From Negativicutes bacterium (GTDB lineage Bacteria > Bacillota > Negativicutes > Anaeromusales > Anaeromusaceae), in contig SAAJ01000023.1 in assembly GCA_009929485.1 (NCBI GenBank), forward strand, positions 1 through 49,001: 49,001 bases of DNA, written 5' to 3'. The position numbers and the translations under genes are program-made. The notes under the pieces are model-generated. The model was not told the DNA's origin and searched no databases. It saw nothing but the letters and a program-made list of their open reading frames with translations. Every line of letters starts with the position of its first letter. Position 1 is the stretch's first letter. Positions 9,166 through 17,346 of this stretch are shown here, in pieces.

Positions 9166-9355
9166 GTCTGTTCTGCGTAGCGTTCTCTTATTGGTGAATT
9201 GAAAGATTTTTGCAAAATAGAACAGGCGGCGGCTCTTTGTAAATAAAAAAGCGGCAAAGATGTATGGGGCGAGCGCGAGCGACAGGCGAACGTACGCAAC
9301 AAGGCAGTTGAGGCGAACGTTCAAATGGAAATGAGGAATAACATTCGGCAAAATA

Positions 9356-9384
9356 TTGACAGGAGAAGATTTCCCTGTTATGAT
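9356..9384 (+). promoter_or_regulatory. purA: Strong sigma-A promoter for purA
   Basis: TTGACA (9356-9361) and TATGAT (9379-9384) are separated by 17 bases. The predicted transcript starts near 9391, leaving a leader of about 140 bases before purA. Confidence 0.85.
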
Positions 9385-9390
9385 ATTTAT

Positions 9391-9530
9391 GGTGAAAAAT
9401 GAATAACTTGCGGGAGACTCAATCTCGGCGCTCCATGATGAGACCGTATTGAGTTCTTTTTATGCGTGAAAAATGACTAAGCTAAATTAATCATGGCTCG
9501 TTTTGAGCTATAAAAAAGGTGAGTGATATC
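9391..9530 (+). promoter_or_regulatory. Structured 5' leader of purA with terminator-like hairpin
   Basis: ACTCAAT (about 9417) pairs with ATTGAGT, and the second arm is followed by TCTTTTT, giving a terminator-like stem with a large internal part. A second small hairpin (GGCTC-GTTTT-GAGCT) is followed by ATAAAAAA and the ribosome-binding site. An 11-base direct repeat, GTGAAAAATGA, flanks the first hairpin. It does not match a riboswitch class I can name; attenuation is inferred. Confidence 0.5.
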
Positions 9531-10814
9531 ATGTCAGCAATTATTGTTATCGGCAGTCAATGGGGCGATGAAGGAAAAGGGAAAGTAGTCGACTACCTGG
9601 CGGAACAGGCTAACGTGGTTGTTCGTTATTCCGGCGGCAACAACGCCGGCCATACTGTAGTGGTAAAGGATGAAGCCTACAAGCTGCAACTGCTGCCATC
9701 GGGCATTCTTTATAAAGGAAAGACCTGCGTTTTGGGCAATGGCGTCGTCATTGATCCGGAAGCCATTTTAAAAGAAATCAATGGCATGAAAGAACGGGGC
9801 ATTGATACTTCCAGTCTGCGCATTTCTACGCGGGCGCAGGTGCTGCTGCCGTATCATCGTCGGCAGGACGAAGCAGAAGAAACGGCTCGTGGCGAGTTTA
9901 AAATCGGCACGACCAAGCGCGGCATCGGTCCTTGTTACATGGATAAAGTGGCTCGCTGCGGCATCCGCATCGTGGACTTGATGGACCCGGAAGAGTTTGC
10001 AGCCAAGCTGAAACATAATCTGACGGCTAAAAATGAACTGTTGGTGAAGCTTTACGGAGCAGAGCCTTTTGAATACGAGCCCATGCTGAAGCAGTACTTG
10101 GCTTTTGCCGAGCAACTTCGTCCGTATGTGGCTGATACGACCTACCTTCTCAACGACGCCTTGGACAAAGGCGAAAAAGTGCTCTTTGAAGGTGCGCAGG
10201 CGACCTTGTTGGATCTGGACCACGGCACCTATCCCTATGTGACTTCGTCCAATCCGATTGCCGGCGGTGCTTGCACCGGAGCCGGCGTAGGCCCTGGCAA
10301 GATCGACAAGGTAGTTGGCGTAGTGAAAGCCTATACCACGCGCGTCGGCGAAGGTCCGTTCCCGACTGAACTGCATTGCGCCATGGGCGACACCATTCGC
10401 GAGGCTGGCCATGAATTTGGTACCGTTACCGGTCGTCCGCGTCGTTGCGGCTGGCTGGACGCCTGCATCGTCAAGTATGCCGGCCAAGTAAGCGGTCTGG
10501 ATGCGCTGGCCATTACCCGTCTGGATATTCTGGACGGCTTAGACAGCATCAAGCTTTGTGTTGGCTACCTTTATAACGGTGAGATCATTAAAGAATATCC
10601 GGCCAGCTTGAAGGTATTGTCCAAGGTGGAGCCGGTTTACGAAGAATTTGCCGGTTGGAAGACCGACACTACCAAAGTGCGCCGCTACGAAGACTTGCCG
10701 GCGGCTGCCAGAGCCTATTTGGAACGCCTCAGCGAAGTGGCGGGCGTCCGTCTCGGCATCGTTTCTGTCGGTCCGAATCGCGAGCAAACGATCATCATGG
10801 AAGAAATGTTTTAA
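9531..10814 (+). CDS. purA: Adenylosuccinate synthetase
   Basis: This enzyme condenses IMP and aspartate with GTP to adenylosuccinate, the first step from IMP to AMP. The P-loop GSQWGDEGKGKVVD is at the N-terminus, and the family signatures IGPCYMDKVAR and TRVGEGPFPTEL, plus the GTP-binding C-terminus, are present. I start at ATG 9531 (MSAIIVIG), because AAAGGTGAG at 9515-9523 is the ribosome-binding site and overlaps the alternative GTG at 9519. The 427 residues are standard. It has its own promoter and leader and is followed directly by a tRNA-Lys promoter. Confidence 0.97.
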   Translation: MSAIIVIGSQWGDEGKGKVVDYLAEQANVVVRYSGGNNAGHTVVVKDEAYKLQLLPSGILYKGKTCVLGNGVVIDPEAILKEINGMKERGIDTSSLRISTRAQVLLPYHRRQDEAEETARGEFKIGTTKRGIGPCYMDKVARCGIRIVDLMDPEEFAAKLKHNLTAKNELLVKLYGAEPFEYEPMLKQYLAFAEQLRPYVADTTYLLNDALDKGEKVLFEGAQATLLDLDHGTYPYVTSSNPIAGGACTGAGVGPGKIDKVVGVVKAYTTRVGEGPFPTELHCAMGDTIREAGHEFGTVTGRPRRCGWLDACIVKYAGQVSGLDALAITRLDILDGLDSIKLCVGYLYNGEIIKEYPASLKVLSKVEPVYEEFAGWKTDTTKVRRYEDLPAAARAYLERLSEVAGVRLGIVSVGPNREQTIIMEEMF

Positions 10815-10822
10815 AAAACTGT

Positions 10823-10851
10823 TGACACGGGAACGACATGGTGATATAATT
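10823..10851 (+). promoter_or_regulatory. Promoter of tRNA-Lys
   Basis: TTGACA (10823-10828) and TATAAT (10846-10851) are both perfect, with a 17-base spacer, ending 16 bases before the tRNA. Confidence 0.9.
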
Positions 10852-10867
10852 TCGTTCTGTGAGACAT

Positions 10868-10943
10868 GACCTACTAGCTCAGTCGGTAGAGCACCTGACT
10901 TTTAATCAGGGTGTCGTTGGTTCGAGTCCAACGTGGGTCACCA
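10868..10943 (+). tRNA. tRNA-Lys (anticodon TTT)
   Basis: This is a 76-base cloverleaf. The acceptor GACCTAC pairs with GTGGGTC, the anticodon stem CCTGA/TCAGG holds the loop CTTTTAA, the T-loop is GGTTCGAGTCC, and CCA is encoded. Confidence 0.97.
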
Positions 10944-10953
10944 TCAAAAACTC

Positions 10954-10986
10954 AGCCTTTCAGGTTCGCCTGAAGGGCTTTTTTTT
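10954..10986 (+). terminator. Terminator of tRNA-Lys
   Basis: AGCCTTTCAGG-TTCG-CCTGAAGGGCT forms a tight stem, followed by eight T. Confidence 0.92.
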
Positions 10987-10987
10987 A

Positions 10988-11150
10988 CAGTAGTCACTAG
11001 CCTTTGAGCACTACACTCCCCAGCGGCCTTTTTCCCGTCAGGCGGCGTCAGAAAGCCTCGGCATAGCACCGCTATGCCTGCGTTTTCTTTCTTGCTTGAC
11101 GAAAAAAATTCTCGCTTGGCCGTGGGTGCTCACTATGCTAGTGACTGCTG
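10988..11150. repeat. 163-bp imperfect palindrome P1
   Basis: The outer arms CAGTAGTCACTAGC (10988-11001) and GCTAGTGACTGCTG (11137-11150) are self-complementary with one mismatch. The middle arms pair GAGCACT..GCGGCC with GGCCGTGGGTGCTC, and TTTTTCCCGTCAGGC with GCTTGACGAAAAA. The apex is GGCATAGC-ACC-GCTATGCC. The central 45 bases match those of the palindrome at 13457, while the outer arms do not. No coding potential is seen. Confidence 0.85.
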
Positions 11151-11209
11151 TCGTTTTGGGATTGTAAGAAGAACGTTATTCCGTTGTTCGTTAAATTTAA
11201 TGGGATTCT

Positions 11210-11280
11210 CCGTACCCTCACTCTACTCCCTTTACTCCTGTTAAAACCATATCTCGTAACCCTCCTTCGCGCCTCTTAAC
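11210..11280 (+). repeat. Interspersed modular repeat, copy C
   Basis: It contains CCGTACCCTCACTCTACTCC, TTTACTCCTGTTAAAA, CTCGTAACCCTCCTTCG. It lies between P1 and the RNase J promoter. Confidence 0.7.
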
Positions 11281-11290
11281 GGAAGCATTC

Positions 11291-11319
11291 TTGCTTTTAA
11301 TAAGAATTCGCGATATAAT
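11291..11319 (+). promoter_or_regulatory. rnj: Promoter of the RNase J gene
   Basis: TTGCTT (11291-11296), a 17-base spacer, and a perfect TATAAT (11314-11319). Confidence 0.75.
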
Positions 11320-11325
11320 TAATGG

Positions 11326-11485
11326 AATGCATTGAGCGGATAGAAGTCAGCCCCTACTTGGTATACGGAACGGACGACAACCATATAGCGGTTATATAGG
11401 AACTCGCATGCAAGCGAGCTTTCTTTTGTATGTAAAAATGCAGTCGGAAATAAGAAATTTATAATAAAAAATGGAGGATTTTTTA
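11326..11485 (+). promoter_or_regulatory. Long 5' leader of RNase J with terminator-like hairpin
   Basis: The transcript leader is about 160 bases. It contains an AU-rich stem near 11381-11400 (CCATATA / TATATAGG) and then ACTCGC-ATGCAA-GCGAGC followed by TTTCTTTT, which resembles a weak intrinsic terminator. RNase J autoregulation through its leader is a possibility I infer only from position. Confidence 0.45.
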
Positions 11486-13156
11486 GTGAGATCATCAAAA
11501 CCAAAAGGAAAATTGCTGGTTATTCCCTTGGGCGGCCTAGGGGAAATCGGCAAGAACATGACGGTGTTTCAATACGGCGATGACATCGTGATTCTGGATG
11601 CAGGCCTGTCGTTCCCGGAAGATGACATGCTGGGCATTGATTTAGTCATTCCGGATATGTCTTATCTGTTTGAAAACCGAGACAAAGTGCGCGGCGTTGT
11701 TTTGACCCATGGTCATGAGGACCATATTGGCGCGTTGTCTTATTTGTTGCGGGAGGTTAATGTTCCCGTATACGGCAGTCGTTTGGCCTTGGGCCTTGTA
11801 GAAGGGCGTCTGAAAGAAAATCGCGTAGGAAAGTACAATCTGGTGCCGACAAATCCAGGGGATGAGTTGACGCTGGGTGTCTTCAAGATTGGCTTTATTC
11901 AGGGCAGTCACTCCATTCCTGATGCCTGCGGCATTTACTTTAAGACACCGGTGGGAACGGTAGTGCATACAGGAGACTTCAAGATTGATCAGACTCCTGT
12001 AGACAATAAGCTTATTGATATTCATAAATTTGCCGAATTGGGCAATCAAGGTGTGATGCTCCTGATGTCGGACAGCACCAATGCGGAACGACCCGGCTAT
12101 ACCGCTTCGGAGCGGACCGTAACGGCGGCGCTGGACGTGCAGTTTCGGGCGGCGAAAAACCGTATTATTATGGCTAGCTTTGCCTCGAATGTGCTGCGTG
12201 TGGGTCAGGCCATTCAGACCGCGGCTAAATATGGCCGCAAAGTAGTAGTAATGGGCCGCAGCATGGTAAATGTGGTGGGAATTTCGACGGAAATGGGATA
12301 TTTGGATATTCCAGAAGGCGTCTTGATTGAGCCGGAAGAGATGAAAAACTATCGCGACGATCAGTTGCTGATTTTAACTACCGGCAGCCAGGGCGAGCCG
12401 ATGGCGGGCTTGAGCCGCATGGCCTCAGGCACCCATCGCAGCGTAGCTATTGTGCCTGGCGATACGGTGATTTTTTCCGCTACGCCGATTCCGGGGAATG
12501 AGAAGTCTGTTTCCCGTACTATCGACAGCTTGCTTCGTCTGGGCGCGCATGTAATATATGAGCGTTCTTCAGGGGTTCACGTTTCCGGCCATGCCAGCCG
12601 GGAAGAACTGAAACTGATGCTGAATTTGGTGCGTCCGAAATATTTCATCCCCGTTCATGGCGAGTACCGTATGCTGCGGCAGCACGGCGCGTTGGCGGAA
12701 GAGATGGGCGTGCCTTCGGAAAACGTTTTTTACGGTGAAAACGGGCATGTTTTCGAGTTTACGCGTAAAGCGGCGCGCATGGCTGGCAAGGTAAAGGCGG
12801 GACGCGTCTTTATCGACGGCTTGGGCGTGGGCGATGTGGGCAACATTGTGATTCGGGACCGGCAGCAGCTGGCGAACGAAGGGGTCATTATTGTCGTCGT
12901 CACGCTGGACAAACAGCGGAATGCACTCTTGTCCGGACCGGATTTGGTCTCGCGCGGCTTTGTCTATGTGCGTGACGCTGGCGGTCTGATGAACGAGGCG
13001 CAGCAAAAGGTGCGTCAGGCGCTGGATCGCTGCTCGGAGCGCAACTTGAGCGACTGGTCCTCCATCAAGGTTCAAGTCAAGGAAACTCTGGGCAAGTTCT
13101 TGATGGAAAAAACCGGCCGTCGGCCGATGATTCTGCCGATTATTATGGAAGTGTAA
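11486..13156 (+). CDS. rnj: Ribonuclease J
   Basis: This is a metallo-beta-lactamase/beta-CASP ribonuclease with endo- and 5'-exonuclease activity in RNA maturation and decay. The zinc-binding THGHEDHIGAL motif is near residue 75. The beta-CASP region (MGRSMVNV, then GSQGEPMAGLSRMA) and the later HVSGHASREEL and PVHGEYRM motifs are intact. Of the possible starts, GTG 11486 fits: GGAGG (11473-11477) is 8 bases away, whereas the ATG at 11471 overlaps that site. That gives 556 residues, the usual RNase J length. It is transcribed alone with a long leader. Confidence 0.95.
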   Translation: MRSSKPKGKLLVIPLGGLGEIGKNMTVFQYGDDIVILDAGLSFPEDDMLGIDLVIPDMSYLFENRDKVRGVVLTHGHEDHIGALSYLLREVNVPVYGSRLALGLVEGRLKENRVGKYNLVPTNPGDELTLGVFKIGFIQGSHSIPDACGIYFKTPVGTVVHTGDFKIDQTPVDNKLIDIHKFAELGNQGVMLLMSDSTNAERPGYTASERTVTAALDVQFRAAKNRIIMASFASNVLRVGQAIQTAAKYGRKVVVMGRSMVNVVGISTEMGYLDIPEGVLIEPEEMKNYRDDQLLILTTGSQGEPMAGLSRMASGTHRSVAIVPGDTVIFSATPIPGNEKSVSRTIDSLLRLGAHVIYERSSGVHVSGHASREELKLMLNLVRPKYFIPVHGEYRMLRQHGALAEEMGVPSENVFYGENGHVFEFTRKAARMAGKVKAGRVFIDGLGVGDVGNIVIRDRQQLANEGVIIVVVTLDKQRNALLSGPDLVSRGFVYVRDAGGLMNEAQQKVRQALDRCSERNLSDWSSIKVQVKETLGKFLMEKTGRRPMILPIIMEV

Positions 13157-13164
13157 GACTGGAT

Positions 13165-13193
13165 TTGACAAGAAGAAGGTCTTCGGCTATATT
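13165..13193 (+). promoter_or_regulatory. Promoter of the tyrosine T-box
   Basis: TTGACA (13165-13170), 17-base spacer, TATATT (13188-13193), immediately after the rnj stop. Confidence 0.85.
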
Positions 13194-13199
13194 GATGCA

Positions 13200-13452
13200 T
13201 ATACGAACAATGTGACGAATGGGAGAAGTAATGGCAAGGCGTCTTTTAGAGAGCCGGGGGATGGTGCAACCCGGTAGGCGCGTGCGATGAAATACACCCA
13301 GGAGCAGCAGGCTGAAAACCCTAGGGGGTTAGTAGGCTGGGCCGGCGGATCGCCGTTACCGATCATAGTGGAGCGGTCAGCCCTAGGGCTGGCAACCAGG
13401 GTGGTACCACGGGCATACGGCTCGTCCCTCATTTGAGGGGCGGGCTTTTTTT
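13200..13452 (+). promoter_or_regulatory. T-box riboswitch, tyrosine specifier (UAC)
   Basis: The hallmark AGGGTGGTACCACGGG is at 13398-13412. Stem I carries the AGAGAGCCGGGGG..GGTG arm. The specifier region reads GAAA-TAC-ACC, with the codon TAC at 13293-13295, matching tRNA-Tyr. The terminator GCTCGTCCCTC-ATTT-GAGGGGCGGGC with a T-run ends at about 13452. T-boxes sense uncharged tRNA and read through when tyrosine is short. The controlled gene is tyrS, though about 300 bases separate the two. Confidence 0.92.
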
Positions 13453-13456
13453 ATTA

Positions 13457-13615
13457 GGGGCCGCTCATTTCTTCACTGCTCACGCCCCGAAGTATCTTTT
13501 TACGCCTGACAGTGTCAGAAAGCCTCGGCAGAGCGCCGCTATGCCTGCGTTTTCTTTCGCGTCAGACGAAAAAATCTTTCTTTGGGGCAAGAGCGCTCAG
13601 AGAACGAGCGGCCCC
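13457..13615. repeat. 159-bp imperfect palindrome P2, between T-box and tyrS
   Basis: The outer arms GGGGCCGCTC (13457-13466) and GAGCGGCCCC (13606-13615) are perfect complements. The next arms pair GCCCCGAAG..CTTTTTACG with CGAAAAAATC..TTTGGGGC. The centre 13514-13557 (GTCAGAAAGCCTCGGCA.. to GCTATGCCTGCGTTTTC) is almost identical to that of P1. It would lie in the untranslated part of the tyrS transcript. Confidence 0.85.
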
Positions 13616-13755
13616 TTCAGAGTGGTATCAAAACGAATCCTTTGTTCTGGAGCGATGCGTTCGTTTGGGATGCGGCCCCTGATGGGGATGAGGTTTTGTT
13701 GAGTAACTAAGAATAACATTTGGGAATAGATAGGATAGTAAGAGGAGGAACTAAA

Positions 13756-14973
13756 ATGAGTGTATTAGATGTCTTGAAGGAACGCGGCTATGTGCAGCAA
13801 ATGACCCATGAGGATGAAATTGCCGAGCTGTTGGAAAAGGAAAAGATTACGTTTTACATCGGTTTTGATCCGACGGCGGACAGCTTGCATGTGGGGCATT
13901 TCTTGGGCATGATGGTTATGGCGCATATGCAGCGCGCCGGGCACCGTCCGATCTGCCTGATTGGCGGCGGCACGGCGATGGTGGGTGATCCGTCGGGGAA
14001 GACGGATATGCGCAAAATGATGACGCCGGAAACCATTGAACAAAACGGCGAGTGCTTTAAAAAGCAGATGGCTCGCTTTATTGACTTCAGCGAGGATAAA
14101 GCGGTGATGGCCAACAACGCGGATTGGCTGATGCAGCTGAATTACGTCGGCTTTCTGCGGGAAATCGGCGCGCATTTTTCCGTCAACCGCATGCTGACGG
14201 CGGAATGCTTTAAGCAGCGCTTGGAAAAAGGCCTATCCTTCCTCGAATTTAACTACATGATCATGCAGGGCTATGATTTCTTGGAACTGAACCGCCGTTA
14301 CGGCTGCGTCATGCAGATGGGCGGCGATGATCAGTGGTCCAATATTCTTGCAGGCGCTGATCTGATTCGGCGCAAGGAAAGCAAACCGGCTTTCGGCTTG
14401 ACCTTTACGTTGCTCACTAAGAGCGACGGCAAGAAAATGGGTAAAACCGAGAAAGGCGCTCTTTGGCTGGATGCGGAGAAAACCTCTCCGTACGAGTTCT
14501 ACCAATACTGGCGTAATGTGGATGACGCCGATGTGGAAAAATGCCTGTCCCTTTTGACGTTCCTGCCGATGGAAGAAGTGCGCCGCTTAGGAGCGCTTAA
14601 GGATCAGGCCATCAACGAAGCCAAGAAAGTGCTGGCCTTTGAAGTAACGAAGCTGGTACATGGCGAAGCTGAGGCCGCTAAAGCCAAAGAAGCGGCGGAG
14701 GCTCTCTTCGGCGGTTCCGGCGCTTTGGATAACGCTCCTACCGTTACGATTGCCCAAGCGCAGCTCGGCGGCAAGATCATCGACATCATGGCCGAAGGCG
14801 GCATCATTGCTTCTAAGAGCGAAGGACGCCGTCTGGTGCAGCAAGGAGGCCTGCTCCTAGGCGATGCTAAGGTAACGGATTTGGACGCCGTGTTGACGGC
14901 GCAGGACTTCACTGACGGCAGCGTGCTGCTGCGCAAAGGCAAGAAAAGCTATTTTCGCTTGGTCCTGGAGTAA
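13756..14973 (+). CDS. tyrS: Tyrosyl-tRNA synthetase
   Basis: This class I synthetase charges tRNA-Tyr. The HIGH-type motif appears as HVGHFLG, and the KMSKS-type loop as KMGKTEKG. The tyrosine pocket region ([13 protein letters not shown], then [11 protein letters not shown]) is conserved. The C-terminal S4-like RNA-binding domain begins near [20 protein letters not shown]. The start is ATG 13756, with AGGAGG about 7 bases before; a longer reading from GTG/ATG upstream lacks such a site. There are 405 residues. It is probably regulated by the upstream tyrosine T-box. Confidence 0.96.
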   Translation: MSVLDVLKERGYVQQMTHEDEIAELLEKEKITFYIGFDPTADSLHVGHFLGMMVMAHMQRAGHRPICLIGGGTAMVGDPSGKTDMRKMMTPETIEQNGECFKKQMARFIDFSEDKAVMANNADWLMQLNYVGFLREIGAHFSVNRMLTAECFKQRLEKGLSFLEFNYMIMQGYDFLELNRRYGCVMQMGGDDQWSNILAGADLIRRKESKPAFGLTFTLLTKSDGKKMGKTEKGALWLDAEKTSPYEFYQYWRNVDDADVEKCLSLLTFLPMEEVRRLGALKDQAINEAKKVLAFEVTKLVHGEAEAAKAKEAAEALFGGSGALDNAPTVTIAQAQLGGKIIDIMAEGGIIASKSEGRRLVQQGGLLLGDAKVTDLDAVLTAQDFTDGSVLLRKGKKSYFRLVLE

Positions 14974-14974
14974 T

Positions 14975-15053
14975 GTCGGAGAGGTACGGTTTTTAACAGG
15001 AGTAAATGGAGTAATCGGAGGGTACGCTGAGGGTTACGGAGTACGATTTTTGA
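14975..15053 (-). repeat. Interspersed modular repeat, copy D1 (reverse orientation)
   Basis: Read on the minus strand it gives CGTAACCCTC, GTACCCTCCGATTACTCC and TTTACTCCTGTTAAAAA, the same words as the plus-oriented copies but inverted, directly after tyrS. Confidence 0.65.
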
Positions 15054-15070
15054 AAATGCTTTAAAAATAA

Positions 15071-15114
15071 GGGGCTGTGTCGCTAGATTAGCGGCGCAGC
15101 CTCTGTTTCTTTTT
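15071..15114 (+). terminator. Terminator after tyrS
   Basis: The stem GGCTGTGTCGCTA / TAGCGGCGCAGCC is followed by TCTGTTTCTTTTTT. Confidence 0.85.
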
Positions 15115-15145
15115 TGTGCCCTCCCTCTTAACTGCCAGCAGACGT

Positions 15146-15262
15146 CGGTTGCCATGCCATCCATGGCGCAACCGACCCTAACCGCATCCAGCGCCGTCGT
15201 ACTCCTGTTAATTTTCGAATCCCTCTTTCGTACCCTCCGGTCACTCCGATTCTCTTGTTGGT
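15146..15262 (+). repeat. Hairpin plus interspersed modular repeat, copy D2
   Basis: A hairpin GTCGGTTG..CAACCGAC (15146-15178) is followed by GTACTCCTGTTAATTTTC, AATCCCTCTTTCGTACCCTC and CACTCCGATTCTCTTGTTGG. It lies just outside the stop of the response regulator gene. Confidence 0.65.
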
Positions 15263-15265
15263 TGC

Positions 15266-15919
15266 TTATCTCTCCTGCAGCGTGCCCATGAGGCCATGTT
15301 TGAGGGCGTAGTTGACCAGCTCGCTTTTGCGCGTGGCGCCGATTTTTTCCATTACGCGTGTTTTGTAGGTTTCGACGGTTTTGGCGCTGAGGGTCAGTTT
15401 AGGGGCGATTTCGGTGATGGCGTAGCCGTGGACAATATAGCGCAGCACTTCCAGCTCGCGGGTGCTGAGCAGGTCCTCAGGCCGGTCCGCTGCGGCCGTT
15501 TCTTCTCCCAAGGTACGCAGCAGGCGCTGTGAATCTTGAGGGGATAAGTAGCGGCTGCCGGATAAGACGGCGCGCACGGCGTCAAAAAACTCTTTGTCTA
15601 CGGCGTTCTTGGTTAAAAAGCCTTGGGCCCCCAGGCGGAAGCCTAAGCGAATGTATTGCTCGTCTTCATGCATGGTCAAAAGCAGGATGCGCGTTTGTGG
15701 CGAGGCGCTGCGGATATGTTCAATGCAGGATAGGCCGTCTAAGGCGGGCATGGAAATATCGAGAATGATTAGGTCTGGATGTAAGTCTCGCACCAGCTCG
15801 ATGGCTTCCAGGCCGTCGGCGGCTTCGCCGACAAGCTCCAAAGACGGGTCTTTTTGCAGCATGGCTTTGAGTCCGGCGCGGATTAAACGATGATCATCGG
15901 CTAAAACAATGGTATTCAT
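15266..15919 (-). CDS. NarL/LuxR-type response regulator
   Basis: This is a two-component transcription regulator of 217 residues. The receiver has the acidic pair D8-D9, the phosphorylation site D54 (LIILDISMP) and the conserved Lys in FLTKNA. The C-terminal LuxR-type helix-turn-helix is clear (LSTRELEVLRYIVHGYAI, then TVETYKTRVMEKI). Its start overlaps the end of the kinase gene by 4 bases, so the pair is translationally coupled. The likely target is the divergent transporter at 18425, inferred from neighbourhood. The gene ends about 4 bases from the repeat copy D2. Confidence 0.93.
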   Translation of the reverse strand: MNTIVLADDHRLIRAGLKAMLQKDPSLELVGEAADGLEAIELVRDLHPDLIILDISMPALDGLSCIEHIRSASPQTRILLLTMHEDEQYIRLGFRLGAQGFLTKNAVDKEFFDAVRAVLSGSRYLSPQDSQRLLRTLGEETAAADRPEDLLSTRELEVLRYIVHGYAITEIAPKLTLSAKTVETYKTRVMEKIGATRKSELVNYALKHGLMGTLQER

Positions 15920-17346
15920 AAAGGAGTCTCCTTTGTTAACGGAATTTCGACGCGCAAGAGAGTGCCTTGCCTGGAGGCGGGAGAGAGGGTGAAGCGCCCG
16001 CCTAAGAGTTCTACTCGTTCGCGCATGCCTTGGATGCCCAAACGTTCTGTTTCGGCGGTTTGCTTTTCGTTTACGCCGCGGCCATTGTCGGTCAGTTCAA
16101 TGCACAGCCAATCGCCTTGTTGGCAGAAGCGCAGGCACAGGGAAGAGGCCTGGGCATGGCGGATGATATTCGTGACCCCTTCTTGAACAATGCGGTAGAG
16201 CGCTACGGCTACATCGGAGCGCAGGTTCCACTCTTCTTGTTCGCTTTCCAGCTCCCACTGCAGCGACAGAGGCGTGCAAAGACGTTCCAGGTGTCGTCGC
16301 AAGGCGGCAATAAGGCCGATGTCGTCCAAGACCGGCGGACGCAGCTCGACGGCCAGGTCGCGGATGCCTAACAGCACGCCCTCGGCAACATCGCGAGAAC
16401 GCAGCAGTACTTCCCGGTAGGTGGGATCGTCGGTTTCTTCGGCCAGCATACGCATGGTTACCATCAAGGAAGCTAAGGCTTGGCCGGTTTCGTCGTGGAG
16501 TTCCCGGGAAATGCGTCGGCGTTCGTCTTCCTGGGCGCGCAGCAGGCGTTCCATAAGATGAGCTCGCACGGCTTCTTTTTGCTGCAGCTCCTGCAGCAGA
16601 CGTTCTCGTTCATCCAGGTTGCGGGTTAAGGTGCCGGTCATGGCGTTAAAGGCGGTGGTGAGGCGCTCTACTTCCGGCGCGCCGCCGCAGGAGGCCTGCT
16701 TTTGCCATTGCCCGGCGGCAATCTTGTCGGCGACAACGGCAAGCCGTTCTAGTGGCGCGGTAATGGCTTTGGCGATGCGACCGCTGGCCAAGGCGGCTAC
16801 AAAGCAGACCAAGACGGTCAGCAGCACTACTTCAGCCAGCTTGCCTGCCAGGTATTGCCTGGCGGCGGACGTGGAAAGACCGACATGAACGCTGCCCAAC
16901 GAACCTTGGTCGATGGGAGCTGTCATTTCCAGCAGGCGGCCTTCGTTGCTGGTAAGCTGGCGGCTTTGGGGCGATTCAGAAGGCTGGGTTTGGCGGGCTC
17001 GTTCAATCAACGCCGAAGGTACGCCGCCGTCAAAGGTATGGGCCAAGATACGCCCGGAGGTGTCGGAAATAAAGATATAGCGAATATAGTGGCTGGTCTG
17101 CGCGCTTTGGCGCACTTCCTCGCCTAGCGTGTAGTAATCCTCCGCCATGATCATGACAGCGCTTTTGGAAGCTACATGAAAAGCGGTCTCTTGCCCTAAG
17201 CTTTCTAATTGCTTGTGCAGCAAATCGTTGCTGACTTCCCAAATAATGCCGCTCATGAGCGAAGCCAGCAGCACCAAGAGGACTACGCTGTACATTTGAA
17301 TGCGGCTGCGGATGGAAAGGCGGCTTACGGCCGCGCGGATGTTCAT
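15916..17346 (-). CDS. NarX/UhpB-like sensor histidine kinase
   Basis: This is a membrane kinase of the HisKA_3 class, 476 residues. Order: a first membrane helix (about 18-38), an extracytoplasmic sensor segment (about 40-170), a second helix (about 172-194), HAMP (ITAPLERLAVVADKIAAGQW), a coiled linker, the dimerisation/phosphorylation helix RRRISRELHDETGQ with H284, and HATPase_c (VQEGVTNIIRHA, then ELTDNGRGV). I start at ATG 17346, which overlaps the upstream gene's stop as ATGA; longer frames would extend into that gene. It likely receives input from the binding lipoprotein encoded just upstream. Confidence 0.93.
   Translation of the reverse strand: MNIRAAVSRLSIRSRIQMYSVVLLVLLASLMSGIIWEVSNDLLHKQLESLGQETAFHVASKSAVMIMAEDYYTLGEEVRQSAQTSHYIRYIFISDTSGRILAHTFDGGVPSALIERARQTQPSESPQSRQLTSNEGRLLEMTAPIDQGSLGSVHVGLSTSAARQYLAGKLAEVVLLTVLVCFVAALASGRIAKAITAPLERLAVVADKIAAGQWQKQASCGGAPEVERLTTAFNAMTGTLTRNLDERERLLQELQQKEAVRAHLMERLLRAQEDERRRISRELHDETGQALASLMVTMRMLAEETDDPTYREVLLRSRDVAEGVLLGIRDLAVELRPPVLDDIGLIAALRRHLERLCTPLSLQWELESEQEEWNLRSDVAVALYRIVQEGVTNIIRHAQASSLCLRFCQQGDWLCIELTDNGRGVNEKQTAETERLGIQGMRERVELLGGRFTLSPASRQGTLLRVEIPLTKETPL

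Noticed and set aside
9768-10487. A 239-codon open frame antisense to purA
   Set aside because: A shadow of a highly conserved gene with no recognisable motif.
12569-13171. A 200-codon open frame antisense to RNase J
   Set aside because: His/Gln-rich antisense reading typical of the complementary frame; the RNase J frame is certain.
16619-16888. Plus-strand frames within the histidine kinase gene
   Set aside because: They lie opposite well-conserved kinase and HAMP sequence and show no signals of their own.
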